Source: an uncultured bacterium (lineage in GTDB: Bacteria; Cyanobacteriota; Vampirovibrionia; Gastranaerophilales; Gastranaerophilaceae). Taken from it: 64,000 nt of DNA. The stretch spans positions 1-64,000 of the forward strand of contig CASDOW010000005.1 in NCBI GenBank assembly GCA_949282195.1, in the 5' to 3' direction. Position numbers and translations under genes: made by a program. Of this stretch, positions 33,156 to 42,955 are shown one piece after another (positions within the stretch are counted from its first letter, which is position 1; each line of letters starts with the position of its first letter). Under the pieces are notes generated by a model. That model was not told the origin of the DNA. It saw nothing but the letters and a program-made list of their open reading frames with translations, and did not search any database.

Positions 33156-34643
33156 ATGAGATTTTTAACCAAGAAAACAAAAGAATTTACGGCAGATACC
33201 GTTATTTGTTTTGTTTGGGAAGACTATAAAACCGATACGGAGTTATTAAAATATTTAAATTCACTATCAAACGGCGAACTTATGAACCAAATTGAAACAT
33301 ATAAAATATTTAATGGTGAATTTATGCAAACGTTTAAACTTGCCATTAATGAAGATACAAAAGTATTGTTGGCAGGTCTTGGCAAAAAAGATAAATTGAC
33401 AAGGCAAAAATTCTCTCAAATAGTCGCAAATGCCGCAAGAACAGCCAAAACCATGACAAAAAACAACTCAATTGCCGTTGAATTAATAGAAAACACAAAT
33501 GAATGCAGTAACATAACAAATAATTTCAACAAAGAAGACAGTGCAAAGATAACTCTGTGCTCTTTAAGAATAGGCTTATATGAATTCGACAAGTACGTAT
33601 CAGAAAAAAAGCCAAAAATTGAAACAATAGAATTACTAAATGATGATTATACAAAAGAATTGGAACGTGCAGCGGAAATTGGCGCATATACATCATTTGC
33701 AATGAAATTCACAAAAGATCTTGTAAATGAACAAGCTCAAATTGCCACACCGCAATATATTGCGAATATAGCCGCTCAAATCGCCAAAGAACACAAAATT
33801 GAAGCAAAGATTTACGATAAAAATCAAATCAAAGAACTAAACATGAACGCATTTTTAGCTGTAGGTCAAGGAAGTGTACATGAGCCAAAATTCGTACATT
33901 TAACATATAAACCAAAATGCACGCCAAGAAAAAAAGTAGCATTAGTAGGTAAAGGTATAACATTTGACGCGGGCGGAATGAATATAAAACCGGCAACTTC
34001 AATGCTCACAATGAAAGATGATATGACAGGAGCTGCAAGCGTTCTTGGTATAATTCAAGCTATGGCGAAATTAGAAAGCGACATTGAGCTGCATGCAATT
34101 TGTGCTCTTTGTGAAAACATGACTTCAGGTTCTGCCTATAAACAAGGTGACATCTTAACAGCAATGAACGGAAAAACAATTGAAGTAGATAACACAGACG
34201 CAGAAGGAAGGATTACACTTGCTGACGCATTATGTTACTGCGATAAATTAAATGTAGATGAAGTAATAGATATTGCAACCCTGACAGGCGCAGTTATAGT
34301 TTCACTTGGAAACAATATAACAGGAGTTATGGGAAATAATCAAAAACAAATAGATAAATTTATTGAAACATCAAAAAAATCAGCAGAAAACACTTGGCAA
34401 ATGCCAATATTAGACGAATTAAAAGATAACCTAAAATCAAACATAGCAGATATGAAAAATACAGGCGGCAGACAAGCAGGGACTTCAACTGCTGCTTGGT
34501 TTTTATCCAACTTCACAAAATCAAAAGCCTGGATGCATTTAGATATAGCAGGAACAGCTTATTTAGATAAATCCAACAAAGAAACCTTACAAGGTCCGAC
34601 AGGTGTAATGATTAGAACATTAATAAATTACTTATTATCATAG
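33156..34643 (+). CDS. pepA: Leucyl aminopeptidase (M17 family)
   Basis: A 495-residue metallo-aminopeptidase. The N-terminal domain is divergent. The C-terminal catalytic domain has the metal-binding lysine in VGKGITFDAGG (near residue 265), the MKDDMTGAA segment and the signature NTDAEGR near residue 345. It removes N-terminal residues from peptides, using two metal ions, as a hexamer. GGAGAG precedes the ATG, and the gene follows trmFO by 4 bp. Confidence 0.94.
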   Translation: MRFLTKKTKEFTADTVICFVWEDYKTDTELLKYLNSLSNGELMNQIETYKIFNGEFMQTFKLAINEDTKVLLAGLGKKDKLTRQKFSQIVANAARTAKTMTKNNSIAVELIENTNECSNITNNFNKEDSAKITLCSLRIGLYEFDKYVSEKKPKIETIELLNDDYTKELERAAEIGAYTSFAMKFTKDLVNEQAQIATPQYIANIAAQIAKEHKIEAKIYDKNQIKELNMNAFLAVGQGSVHEPKFVHLTYKPKCTPRKKVALVGKGITFDAGGMNIKPATSMLTMKDDMTGAASVLGIIQAMAKLESDIELHAICALCENMTSGSAYKQGDILTAMNGKTIEVDNTDAEGRITLADALCYCDKLNVDEVIDIATLTGAVIVSLGNNITGVMGNNQKQIDKFIETSKKSAENTWQMPILDELKDNLKSNIADMKNTGGRQAGTSTAAWFLSNFTKSKAWMHLDIAGTAYLDKSNKETLQGPTGVMIRTLINYLLS

Positions 34644-34660
34644 CTAAAAAGGAGGAAAGT

Positions 34661-34948
34661 ATGAAAAAGATTTTATCAATTATGGCACTAATGATGCTAT
34701 TAACAATGGCTACCCCCGTATTTGCAGCAGGAACACATGGTACAGATGGACACGTATCAGCAAGAAGCGTTGGAGCTTCATTGTGTTCACTATTAGTATG
34801 GCCGGGAATAGGTCAAGCAATTAACGGTCAAACTGCAGAAAAAAATATCACTCATGCTGTTTTGGGTTTAACAGGTGTGTTTAGACTATGGTCTTTCTAT
34901 GACGCAATTATTGACAGACAAGGCGGAGTTTGGCATAACAGAATTTAA
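34661..34948 (+). CDS. Small exported or membrane protein
   Basis: A 95-residue protein with a clear signal peptide ending at about VFAAG (residue 23). The mature part has a hydrophobic stretch with the pattern SLLVWPGIGQAINGQ, then ITHAVLGLTGVFRLWSFYDAIIDRQGG. This resembles small two-helix membrane proteins with a P-G-x-G-Q turn. AGGAGG lies about 6 nt before the ATG, one of the strongest ribosome binding sites in the window. The function is unknown. Confidence 0.75.
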   Translation: MKKILSIMALMMLLTMATPVFAAGTHGTDGHVSARSVGASLCSLLVWPGIGQAINGQTAEKNITHAVLGLTGVFRLWSFYDAIIDRQGGVWHNRI

Positions 34949-34970
34949 TAATAAAATTACTATAGACAAT

Positions 34971-34999
34971 AAAAAAGCCCTGAAATACAGGGCTTTTTT
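34971..34999. terminator. Bidirectional terminator
   Basis: A 12-bp perfect stem (34971-34982 with 34988-34999) with A6 and T6 arms. It serves the genes ending at 34948 and 35019. Confidence 0.85.
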
Positions 35000-35018
35000 A
35001 TTTATACTTTAATTCAGA

Positions 35019-35873
35019 TTAAAAGAAACTTGGCTTTTTAACTGATTGAGTGCCTTGCATAGCTTCCCAGTTTGCAGCCATAATCTTTTTAAATGATTTT
35101 AGGGCTGTATCTTCAAGTTCGCCAAGTTCTTCTGCATTGATAATCAATTCACGAAGAGGCAACAATGCTCTTTGATCACGTAAAACACCAAGAGCAGCAG
35201 CTGCACCTGCACGAACTAAGTCGTTTTCTTTTTCATTTTTCATAACTTCAATAAGTCCGGGAACTGCCTTTTTATCGTTCAATTTGCCCAATGAAGTTAC
35301 GGCATAAATTCTAACATTTACCCATTCATCTTTTAACATGTTGATGATTTTATCAACACATTTTGGATTTCCGATTTCGCCTAACGCTCTTGTTGCATCA
35401 CAACGAACATTAACTTTTTCATGATCCAATGAAGCAATTAAAGCATCAGTAGCAACATCGCCGATTTCAATTAAAGCTTCAGTTGCAGTAATGCAAACTT
35501 GGGGATTTTCATCATTAAGAGCTTCAACTAAAGGTTCAACAACAACTTCACCGCCTAAACGACCAAGAGCACGAGCGGCACGAACACGAACATCAACATT
35601 TCTGTCTAAACGCAAAGAGTCGATTAAAGGTTGAGTTGCTGTAACATCACCAAGCTCACCTAAAGCGCGAGCAGCATATAAGCGAACAGAACCGTTTTTA
35701 TCATTTTTCAATACATCAATTAAAGGTTCAACTGCATTAAAATCACCCATTTCGCCAAGTATTCTGGCTGCATTATATCTAACTTTTTCAGAATTAGAGG
35801 TTCTTAAATCATTTACTAACTCATCAAAAGATTTCTTGCTGGATTTTTTGCGATTGTTCACACTAATTGTCAT
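35019..35873 (-). CDS. HEAT-repeat (PBS lyase-like) protein
   Basis: A 284-residue protein with about seven HEAT-like repeats of some 31 residues. They have the pattern V-R-x-x-A-A-R-A-L-G-E-x-G-D, then A-V-E-P-L-I-x-x-L, as in phycobilisome lyase HEAT-like repeats. Such solenoids bind proteins. Cyanobacterial relatives attach bilins, but no pigment genes are seen here, so a scaffold role is more likely. GGAGG lies 6 nt before the ATG. It has a very long AT-rich upstream region. Confidence 0.88.
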   Translation of the reverse strand: MTISVNNRKKSSKKSFDELVNDLRTSNSEKVRYNAARILGEMGDFNAVEPLIDVLKNDKNGSVRLYAARALGELGDVTATQPLIDSLRLDRNVDVRVRAARALGRLGGEVVVEPLVEALNDENPQVCITATEALIEIGDVATDALIASLDHEKVNVRCDATRALGEIGNPKCVDKIINMLKDEWVNVRIYAVTSLGKLNDKKAVPGLIEVMKNEKENDLVRAGAAAALGVLRDQRALLPLRELIINAEELGELEDTALKSFKKIMAANWEAMQGTQSVKKPSFF

Positions 35874-36285
35874 TGATTTCCTCCAATAACATTTTACACA
35901 CTATTACCTATATATTTATAAAATATTTTTGTTAAACATAATTGCCATTTTTGTTGTTAATTTTTAAAATTTGTTACGAATAATATTTTTTTATATTTAT
36001 GTTTATTGTATACTGTATTATTTTGCCGTTTACTCAAACGTTGCTTAGATATAGTAACATTTTTTTTATAGTTTGTCTTACATTATTTGATTTAGAAGAT
36101 AATTTTTAATAATTATTTAAGTAAAGATACTGAACATTATTGATTTTTAATTAAATTCAATTTTACATTTCTTAACATAAACTGACATTTTTTTCTTATT
36201 TGTGCATGGCTATAAAATTATGCGCATGATAATAAATACGATTATAACAATTTTTCATATCAAACTTAATTAATCCATTAGGCAA
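35874..36285. other. AT-rich gap with no gene seen
   Basis: About 410 bp of roughly 80% A+T separate the HEAT-repeat gene and tRNA-Leu, both leftward. I see no reading frame with a ribosome binding site, no strong hairpin and no RNA family. It presumably contains the promoter and a long leader of the HEAT-repeat gene. Confidence 0.5.
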
Positions 36286-36312
36286 TAAAAAAACTCCTGT
36301 TAAGGAGTTTTA
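36286..36312 (-). terminator. Terminator of tRNA-Leu
   Basis: On the minus strand an 8-bp stem (36303-36310 with 36291-36298, loop of 4) runs into a T-rich stretch just downstream of the tRNA. Confidence 0.75.
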
Positions 36313-36315
36313 AAA

Positions 36316-36403
36316 TGCCCTGGGCCAGACTTGAACTGGCACGAAGTTATTAGCCTCATCGGATTTTAAGTCCGACGTGTCTACCGATTCCACCACCAGG
36401 GCA
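36316..36403 (-). tRNA. tRNA-Leu (anticodon UAA)
   Basis: An 88-nt class II tRNA on the minus strand. The acceptor stem is TGCCCTG/CAGGGCA. The anticodon stem TCGGA/TCCGA encloses loop CTTAAAA with anticodon TAA. A long variable arm follows, then the T arm with GTTCAAGTC. The CCA end is not encoded. Confidence 0.95.
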
Positions 36404-36458
36404 TATATTTAATTTTCAAACACGAAACTGTGCTTAGTCATAATACTATGAAAAAAAA

Positions 36459-36671
36459 TTATTGTCCAGCACTTTTTTCAATTACTTCATTCATGGCCTT
36501 AACCATTTCATCAGGGTCGATTCCATGAACTTTTGCACCTGCTTCAAGGTTTTCAAATCTGGCAGCAGCACAGCCAATGCAGCCCATGTTATATTGAGCA
36601 AAAACCTCTAACGTTTCAGGATGTGCTGTTACAATATCCATTATTCCCATATCTTTTGAAATTTTATCCAT
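36459..36671 (-). CDS. DUF1858 domain protein
   Basis: A 70-residue protein that is one DUF1858 domain. Its pattern is I-x-x-D-M-G-I-M-D-I-V-x-x-H-P-E-T, then the C-x-x-C pair at C31 and C34 (MGCIGCAAA), then a helix. The domain is found alone or attached to hybrid-cluster and ScdA-like proteins, mainly in anaerobes, and probably binds metal or has a redox role. It is encoded upstream of tRNA-Leu on the same strand. Confidence 0.88.
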   Translation of the reverse strand: MDKISKDMGIMDIVTAHPETLEVFAQYNMGCIGCAAARFENLEAGAKVHGIDPDEMVKAMNEVIEKSAGQ

Positions 36672-36812
36672 TTTTTTTGCCTTTTTTAAATTTTACATTA
36701 ATAAGATACCATGGAAAACAAAAATAATACAACATTTTATTCAATCGGCTTAAGAGCAATCAGAAAAAAATATCTGAAACAATGCCTCAGCTTTAATGAC
36801 ACAAGGTGGAGT

Positions 36813-37325
36813 TTATTGATCGGATTCAAAATTCTTTTTCAATAATTTTTCGAAATCTGAAGGCTTAATATCTTGAATGAAGTTTTTAAACTCTTGTGCT
36901 TCCTGTTCATCTTTTTCAACATCCGTTGAAACAGAGCCGACTGCTAAAACCGCAGAGCTGACAAAAATCGGAACATCTGCCCTAAGCGCAATTGCAATAG
37001 CATCGGAAGGACGTGAGTCAATTTGAAGTTCTTTTTGTAATTTTGAATTATACATATAAATTGTTGAAAAATAAGTTTGATCATCAACATCATTAATTTC
37101 AACTTTTGTTATTAAAAATTCGGACTGTTTTGCAATATCCAAAAATAAATCATGGGTCATGGGTCTTGATGAAGGAATATTTTCGATTTTTCTTATAATC
37201 GCGCTTGCTTCAGCAGAACCAATCCAAATTGGCAGTGCTTTTCTGTTGTCTAAATCGTTTAGAACCACAATCGGCGAACCTGAACGAGTATCTAATGCTA
37301 TACCCATGACTCTCATTTCAATCAT
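36813..37325 (-). CDS. Bifunctional nuclease family protein (DUF151)
   Basis: A 170-residue protein of the BFN/DUF151 family. Its features are the LPIWIGSAEASAI segment, TRPMTHDL-like SSRPMTHDLFLD, and the conserved SRPSDAIAIALRADVPIFV segment at about residues 103-121. Plant and bacterial relatives have RNase/DNase activity. AGGAGA precedes the ATG. It is divergent from the acyl-CoA synthetase gene. Confidence 0.9.
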   Translation of the reverse strand: MIEMRVMGIALDTRSGSPIVVLNDLDNRKALPIWIGSAEASAIIRKIENIPSSRPMTHDLFLDIAKQSEFLITKVEINDVDDQTYFSTIYMYNSKLQKELQIDSRPSDAIAIALRADVPIFVSSAVLAVGSVSTDVEKDEQEAQEFKNFIQDIKPSDFEKLLKKNFESDQ

Positions 37326-37462
37326 TGATAATATCTCCTTTAAAATATAAAAATTATATCATTAAAAAAATAATAAATTTACAAATATTTAGACTATTTT
37401 TCAAAGAATTAATATATAATATAGATAACACTTTACTTTTAGGGGAGAATAACAAAAAGCAT

Positions 37463-39121
37463 ATGGAAACAACAAACTTACTATCTTTTATTGAAAAAAG
37501 AACCAAAGAACTGGAAGATCATATTGCCTTAGGAATACGCTCCAATTTAGGCTGGAATGAAATGACTTTCAAAGGCTTAAGTATTTTATCAAGAAAACTT
37601 GCAAGCTATATGATTGATATTGGGCTTAAAAAAGGAGATAAAGTTGCAATATTATCAGAGTCAATGCCTGAATTAGGCGCAACATTATTTGCAAATGTAT
37701 TATCAGGAGTTGTTAGCGTACCGTTAGATATTAAACTTACCATACATGAATTAAATCATATTCTTTCAGATTGTATGCCAAGAGCAATTTTGGTATCAAG
37801 CTCCCATTTAAGCGATGCAGTTAAATTAAAAGAAATGATTTCATCTATTGAACATATCATAATTATTGACGGCAAGGGTGCCAACAAAAACTATGTAAAT
37901 TTGCACACTCTTGAAGATATGCCGGATAAAAAATGGCGCCACAGAAGCCTTGATAAAACCGCTTTAATTGTTTACACATCAGGCACAACAGGAAACCCGA
38001 AAGGTGTTGAAATTACATATCGAAATATATTGTCCCAAGTAATCGCAGTGGGTAAATGTTTTGATTTTAATTCAGAGGACTCCATGCTCTCGATTCTCCC
38101 AATGAATCATCTTTTTGAAATTTCAGTGGGCTTTATGTCATTTTTAAATAAAGGCGCATCGATATACTACTCAAACAGCTTAAAACCCAAAGATATTTTC
38201 CAAATTATGCAAGAGAAAAAAATCACATTCATGGTTGCCGTTCCAGCATTTTTAAAACTCATGAAAACAACCCTGGAAACAGAAATAAGACAATATGGCC
38301 CATTTAAGAAAATGTGGTTTAATTTTAAATATGCAATCGGAAGAGCAGCAAAAACAAGATGGCTTTCAAAAATTATGTTTAGCGAGCTAAGAAGAAAATT
38401 CGGAGGCAAATTCAAAGGGTTTATGTCAGGGGGTGCACCTTTAGACATTGAAGTTGCAAAATTCTTTGAAGCAATCGGAATTAGCATTTATGAAGTATAT
38501 GGATTATCCGAAGCAAGCCCTATAATCACAATGAACACAGAAAAACACAGAAAACTGGGCTCAGTAGGTAAGCCGATAAGCAACGTCAAAGTGCGTATTG
38601 ACAAAGAAACCCATGAATTACAAATGTTTGGCGACAATATCATGAAAGGTTACTACAATAAACCTGAATTAACAAAAGAAGCAATCATGGAAGACGGTTG
38701 GCTAAGAACAGGTGATATTGCTAAAATCGACTCTCATGGCTATATTTATATTACAGGCAGAATTAAAAATATGATTGTTTTATCAGGCGGAAAAAAGGTC
38801 TTCCCCGAAGAAGTTGAAGCAGTTTTAGCAAAAAGCCCCATAATTGAAGAAACTCTTGTATATTCTGATGTTATTAAAACCGGCTCAAAACAGGGAACAG
38901 AAGAAATAGCCGTTAAAATATATCCAAAAAAAGAAATAGTCGAAAAATATCCCGACGACGAAGAATTAAACAAATTAATAAGAGCAGAAGTTAAAAAATT
39001 GTCTTTGGAATTATCAAGCTACAAACGACCAAATACAATAATAGTCACAAGACAACCACTTCCAAGAACAGGAATTTCTAAAATCTCAAGAAAAAAAGAA
39101 AAAGTTGCTCAACCCGTATAA
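37463..39121 (+). CDS. AMP-dependent long-chain acyl-CoA synthetase
   Basis: A 552-residue ANL-superfamily ligase. The ATP-binding motif YTSGTTGNPKG is near residue 172, YEVYGLSEASP near 345, and the TGDIAKID and GRIKNMIVLSGGKKVFPEEVE segments mark the C-terminal subdomain. The length fits a short FadD-like enzyme that activates fatty acids as AMP esters, probably for phospholipid incorporation. I chose the ATG at 37463; the open frame extends upstream to 37325, but that part is poor in coding signal and holds the promoter. Confidence 0.85.
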   Translation: METTNLLSFIEKRTKELEDHIALGIRSNLGWNEMTFKGLSILSRKLASYMIDIGLKKGDKVAILSESMPELGATLFANVLSGVVSVPLDIKLTIHELNHILSDCMPRAILVSSSHLSDAVKLKEMISSIEHIIIIDGKGANKNYVNLHTLEDMPDKKWRHRSLDKTALIVYTSGTTGNPKGVEITYRNILSQVIAVGKCFDFNSEDSMLSILPMNHLFEISVGFMSFLNKGASIYYSNSLKPKDIFQIMQEKKITFMVAVPAFLKLMKTTLETEIRQYGPFKKMWFNFKYAIGRAAKTRWLSKIMFSELRRKFGGKFKGFMSGGAPLDIEVAKFFEAIGISIYEVYGLSEASPIITMNTEKHRKLGSVGKPISNVKVRIDKETHELQMFGDNIMKGYYNKPELTKEAIMEDGWLRTGDIAKIDSHGYIYITGRIKNMIVLSGGKKVFPEEVEAVLAKSPIIEETLVYSDVIKTGSKQGTEEIAVKIYPKKEIVEKYPDDEELNKLIRAEVKKLSLELSSYKRPNTIIVTRQPLPRTGISKISRKKEKVAQPV

Positions 39122-39123
39122 TT

Positions 39124-39149
39124 AAAAAGCCCTTATCAAAGGGCTTTTT
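39124..39149. terminator. Bidirectional terminator
   Basis: An 11-bp perfect stem AAAAAGCCCTT/AAGGGCTTTTT with loop ATCA, between convergent genes. Confidence 0.85.
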
Positions 39150-39159
39150 AATTTATAAT

Positions 39160-40380
39160 TTATTTTGAAACTAATTCATCTATACTTGTTTTAATTGCCT
39201 TTGCAAGTTCGATAACCTCAGTTTCTTGATTTTCTTTTATTGTTGATTTAATCGTCAGCTTATTTTCTATAAAATTGCTTCCCTTAACTTCAGACAATTT
39301 ATCCTTAATAGAACAACCGCAATTGCAAGCCCAAGAACCATTTTCAATAATAGCATAGGTTCTGTTTTGAAGGTTATGTTTAACAATATCTGAAATAAAA
39401 TGTTCCATATTAACAAAAATTCCATTATTGTATGTTGTTGAAGCAATTACAATATGAGAATATTTAAAAGCATCAGATAAAATGTATGACCTATGGGTTT
39501 TTGAAACATCATAAATTTTCATGTTTTTAACACCCAAATCGGATAATTTATAGCTTAAAACTTCAGCAGCATTTTGTGTACCGCCATATACACTCGCATA
39601 CACAATTAAAACCGATTTTTCTTCAGGAAGATAATTTGCCCAAAGAATATATTTTTCAAATATTTTAGCTATATTTTTTCGAATAATTAGCCCATGCAAA
39701 GGACAAATCATTTCAATTTCAAGATTTTTTGCTTTGTTTAAAAGCATATTCACCTGAGCACCGTATTTACCGACAATATTTGTATAATATCTTCGATATT
39801 CAGGGATTTTGCTCATGAAATTAACTTCATCATCAAAAATATTACCATTAAGCGCGCCAAAAGAACCAAAAGCGTCAGCAGAAAATAAAATACAATCTGT
39901 TTTATCATAGCTAACCATAACTTCCGGCCAGTGCACCATTGGTGCCATTATAAATACAAATTCATGCTTACCTGTTTTTATTGTGTCACCTTCTTTTACA
40001 ATATAAAAATTATCTTCAATATCAGCACTAAAATCAAAAAATTGATATAACATTTGCTTAATTTTTACATTAGCAACAATTTTTACAGACGGATATTTAT
40101 CAACAACTTCTTTAATTAACGCACCATGGTCAGGCTCAAGATGATGTAAAAATAAATAATCAAGAGGTTTACCATTAAGCAAATATTCAAGGTTTTCAAA
40201 AAATTGAATTGCAACATGCTTATCAATAGTATCAAACAAAACTGTTTTTTCATCATTTAAAAAATAAGTATTATATGAAACACCGTCATCAACAGGATAC
40301 ACATTTTCAAATAATGCTATTCTTCTGTCATTGCAGCCGATATAGTATAAGTCATCAGTTATTTTTTTAATATTTTTCAT
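39160..40380 (-). CDS. Flavodiiron protein (FprA/ROO type)
   Basis: A 406-residue class A flavodiiron protein. The N-terminal metallo-beta-lactamase domain has the diiron ligands in H80-x-E82-x-D84-H85, followed by APMVHWPE and SADAFGSFG. A flavodoxin domain begins near residue 253 (VYASVYGGTQN). These enzymes reduce oxygen to water or NO to N2O, typical of anaerobes needing oxygen defence. AGGAGG lies 5 nt before the ATG. No rubredoxin gene is adjacent. Confidence 0.94.
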   Translation of the reverse strand: MKNIKKITDDLYYIGCNDRRIALFENVYPVDDGVSYNTYFLNDEKTVLFDTIDKHVAIQFFENLEYLLNGKPLDYLFLHHLEPDHGALIKEVVDKYPSVKIVANVKIKQMLYQFFDFSADIEDNFYIVKEGDTIKTGKHEFVFIMAPMVHWPEVMVSYDKTDCILFSADAFGSFGALNGNIFDDEVNFMSKIPEYRRYYTNIVGKYGAQVNMLLNKAKNLEIEMICPLHGLIIRKNIAKIFEKYILWANYLPEEKSVLIVYASVYGGTQNAAEVLSYKLSDLGVKNMKIYDVSKTHRSYILSDAFKYSHIVIASTTYNNGIFVNMEHFISDIVKHNLQNRTYAIIENGSWACNCGCSIKDKLSEVKGSNFIENKLTIKSTIKENQETEVIELAKAIKTSIDELVSK

Positions 40381-40420
40381 TTTTTCCTCCAGATAATAAC
40401 ATTTTATCATAAAGAAAAAT

Positions 40421-42955
40421 TTAAAAACTTAACTGAACCTGAGAGCCAAAATCTGTCTTTGTTGTTAAAATTCTGTTTTGTATTCTTGTTTTTAAATCAT
40501 CAACATGAGAAATTATCCCAACCAACTTATTTGATGAAGTTAATTCAATTATAACATCCAAAGCAGTTTGCAAAGTTTCAGAATCCAAAGAGCCAAAACC
40601 CTCATCAATAAACAATGCATCAATCGACACATTTGAATATGCGCTGATACAATCAGATAAACCTAAAGCCAAGCTTAGGGCAGCCATAAAACTTTCGCCG
40701 CCCGAGAGAGTTTTTGTGCTTCGTTTCTTAAATGTATGAAAATCCATTACTTCTAATTCCAAACTTTCTTTAGATTGAATTGAAGTAAAGTCTTTTTTTC
40801 TTAGCAATCTATATCTGTTTTTAGTCATTACATTAAGTCTTTTATTAGCTTCAAATAAAACCATATCAAGATAATAGCCTTGAATATATTGCTCAAATTC
40901 TATTTTTGGCCTGCCTGAAATATCTCCATTAGCACATTTTGATAAAATATCATGTTCAAGATAGTTCTTTTCTGTTTCAAGATATTTTTTATAAGCTTGA
41001 ACAAGATTATTAAACAGTTTTTCATTATTCAATAATTTAGCGTTAAGCGAATTAAAAATTGATGTTTTTTCTTCTTTTTCGGTATTATATTTTATAATAA
41101 TAGTTTTTAGTTCATCTATTTCTAAACTATCAATTTTAGAAATTTCATCAATTTGCTTTTCGATTAATTCCAATTTAGATTTTAGAGAAGCAAATAGTTC
41201 ATTTTCTTTTTGATAAAGCTCTTTTATTTGTTTAATTTCGGCAGAAATTGCTTCTTTTTGAGTTTTTAAGGTTTCATAAATCTCTAAAATCTGATTTATA
41301 TTTGAAAAATTAAGATTTTGACTTAGGGTTTTAATTTTTGCATTATTTTTTTCAATTTCTAATTTTATTAAATCAATATTTTTAATATTATCATCTTTTA
41401 ATTTTTCATTTTTTTCAATTTCTAATAAATAATCTAATTTTAAAACATTGTATTTATCTAATTCGATTTTTATTTTTAATCTTTTTGACTCATTTTTAAA
41501 TTCCAAAAGTTTTTGTTCTTTTTTTTCATTCAACAATGAACAATTTTTAGATTTTTCGGCTAAAATTTCAGATAATTTATCAAGATTTTCTTTTTTTAAA
41601 TCAAGTTCTTCTTTTGAAATTACTTCATCAGATAATTTTGCGATATTCGGATGAACCTTTGAACCACAAACAGGACAAGGAGAATTTTCTTTTAAAGTTT
41701 TGGCTAAAACCCCCGCTTGGCTTGAAATATAGTTATTATAAGCAAGAACATAAATATTATTAAATTCATTGTAATCATCTTTCAACTTCAAAAACTCATT
41801 TTGAGATTTTTCCAATAATTCAACAAAATTAAAATATTCATTTGAAATAAATTTTAAATAATCATTTTTAAAATTTAAAATTTTTTCTTCATTTTCTTTT
41901 AATTTTTTTTCAATTTCACAAATATTTTTTAAATAATTTTTATTTTTTTCTTCAAGTTCTTTTATTAAAATTGAATTTTCATAATCCTGTTTTGATTTTT
42001 CAATTTTTAAAATTAACTCTTTTTCTTCTTTTTCTTTTTTGTCTAATTCCTGATATTCATCTTTTATTTTTTCAAAAGATATTTTTTGAACATCTAACTT
42101 TTTAATTAAATCTTCTTTTTCTAAAAATAAATTTTGCTTATTTATTGCAATCTGCAATGTTTTTTCTTGTTCAATTATATCCTTATTTAATTTATCAAGA
42201 ACAATTTTTAAATCAGCCAGATTTTTATTATCTTCTTTGTTTTCCTCTTTTAACAGTTTCAAAAACTCGTCAAATTCAACAATAGAATTTGAAGAAGAAT
42301 AATTTTCAATATAGCTTTTAGTTTTTTCATTTTTTGAATCAACTTGTGAAGAATATTGGATAATCGAATTTTTTATTTCATCGTAGGATTTTCTATAAAA
42401 AGCTGCAGCTGACTTTAATTTTTCCTGAAAAACTTTATAATCGGAGGTTTTAAAGATATTTCTAAAAATCTCACTTCTTGTTTTTGTATCGGAATTTAAT
42501 AATTTCATAAATTCCCCTTGCGCTAAAAGCGCAATTTGACTGAATTGCGAAGCATTTATGCCAAGTAAATCCACAATAAAATTATCAACTTCTTTATTTC
42601 CAATAACAGTTTTTGAATTAGGCAAAGTAATAATTGCAGAAGTTTTGATTTTACCCTTATTTATTTTTATATCTCTAAAAACTCTGTATTTTTCGCCTTT
42701 ATAAAGAAAATCAAACTGCACATAGGTTTCTTTATCATCAGAAGCAAAATGACTTCTTAAATTTTGATTTTTTCTGTATTGCCCCGAAGGCAAGGAAAAT
42801 AAAGCATAAGAAATTGCGTCAAATATTGTTGTTTTGCCTGAACCGGTCATACCATGGATTAAATAAATGTTGTTAATTCCTAAATTTTCAAAAGGAATTT
42901 CAATTTTATCAGGATATGCTCCAAAAGCCTGCAAGGTAAGTTTTATTGGGCGCAT
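40421..42955 (-). CDS. sbcC: Exonuclease subunit SbcC
   Basis: An 844-residue SMC-like ATPase. Walker A GMTGSGKT is at 35-42. Two long coiled coils flank the zinc hook CPVCG near residue 425. The signature LSGGESF and Walker B (ALFIDEGFGSLD) are near the C-terminus. With SbcD it opens hairpins and processes DNA ends. It is shorter than E. coli SbcC (1048) because of shorter coils. It overlaps sbcD by 13 nt and has an AGGAGG site. Confidence 0.95.
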   Translation of the reverse strand: MRPIKLTLQAFGAYPDKIEIPFENLGINNIYLIHGMTGSGKTTIFDAISYALFSLPSGQYRKNQNLRSHFASDDKETYVQFDFLYKGEKYRVFRDIKINKGKIKTSAIITLPNSKTVIGNKEVDNFIVDLLGINASQFSQIALLAQGEFMKLLNSDTKTRSEIFRNIFKTSDYKVFQEKLKSAAAFYRKSYDEIKNSIIQYSSQVDSKNEKTKSYIENYSSSNSIVEFDEFLKLLKEENKEDNKNLADLKIVLDKLNKDIIEQEKTLQIAINKQNLFLEKEDLIKKLDVQKISFEKIKDEYQELDKKEKEEKELILKIEKSKQDYENSILIKELEEKNKNYLKNICEIEKKLKENEEKILNFKNDYLKFISNEYFNFVELLEKSQNEFLKLKDDYNEFNNIYVLAYNNYISSQAGVLAKTLKENSPCPVCGSKVHPNIAKLSDEVISKEELDLKKENLDKLSEILAEKSKNCSLLNEKKEQKLLEFKNESKRLKIKIELDKYNVLKLDYLLEIEKNEKLKDDNIKNIDLIKLEIEKNNAKIKTLSQNLNFSNINQILEIYETLKTQKEAISAEIKQIKELYQKENELFASLKSKLELIEKQIDEISKIDSLEIDELKTIIIKYNTEKEEKTSIFNSLNAKLLNNEKLFNNLVQAYKKYLETEKNYLEHDILSKCANGDISGRPKIEFEQYIQGYYLDMVLFEANKRLNVMTKNRYRLLRKKDFTSIQSKESLELEVMDFHTFKKRSTKTLSGGESFMAALSLALGLSDCISAYSNVSIDALFIDEGFGSLDSETLQTALDVIIELTSSNKLVGIISHVDDLKTRIQNRILTTKTDFGSQVQLSF

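Noticed and set aside
36025-36032. GCCGTTTA in the AT-rich gap near 36 kb as a fifth sigma-28 site
   Set aside because: No TAAA-type -35 box at 11-12 bp, and no rightward gene follows.
35874-36285. A structured RNA or a hidden small gene in the 410-bp AT-rich gap
   Set aside because: No stable GC-containing stems apart from the tRNA terminator and no frame with a ribosome binding site could be found.
36736-36749. GCCGATTG on the minus strand upstream of the DUF1858 gene
   Set aside because: The -35 position holds a T-rich stretch without TAAA, so the match is only half a promoter.
37325-37462. N-terminal extension of the acyl-CoA synthetase
   Set aside because: The extension is AT-rich with no family match, overlaps the promoter region of the divergent gene, and would overlap the nuclease gene start.
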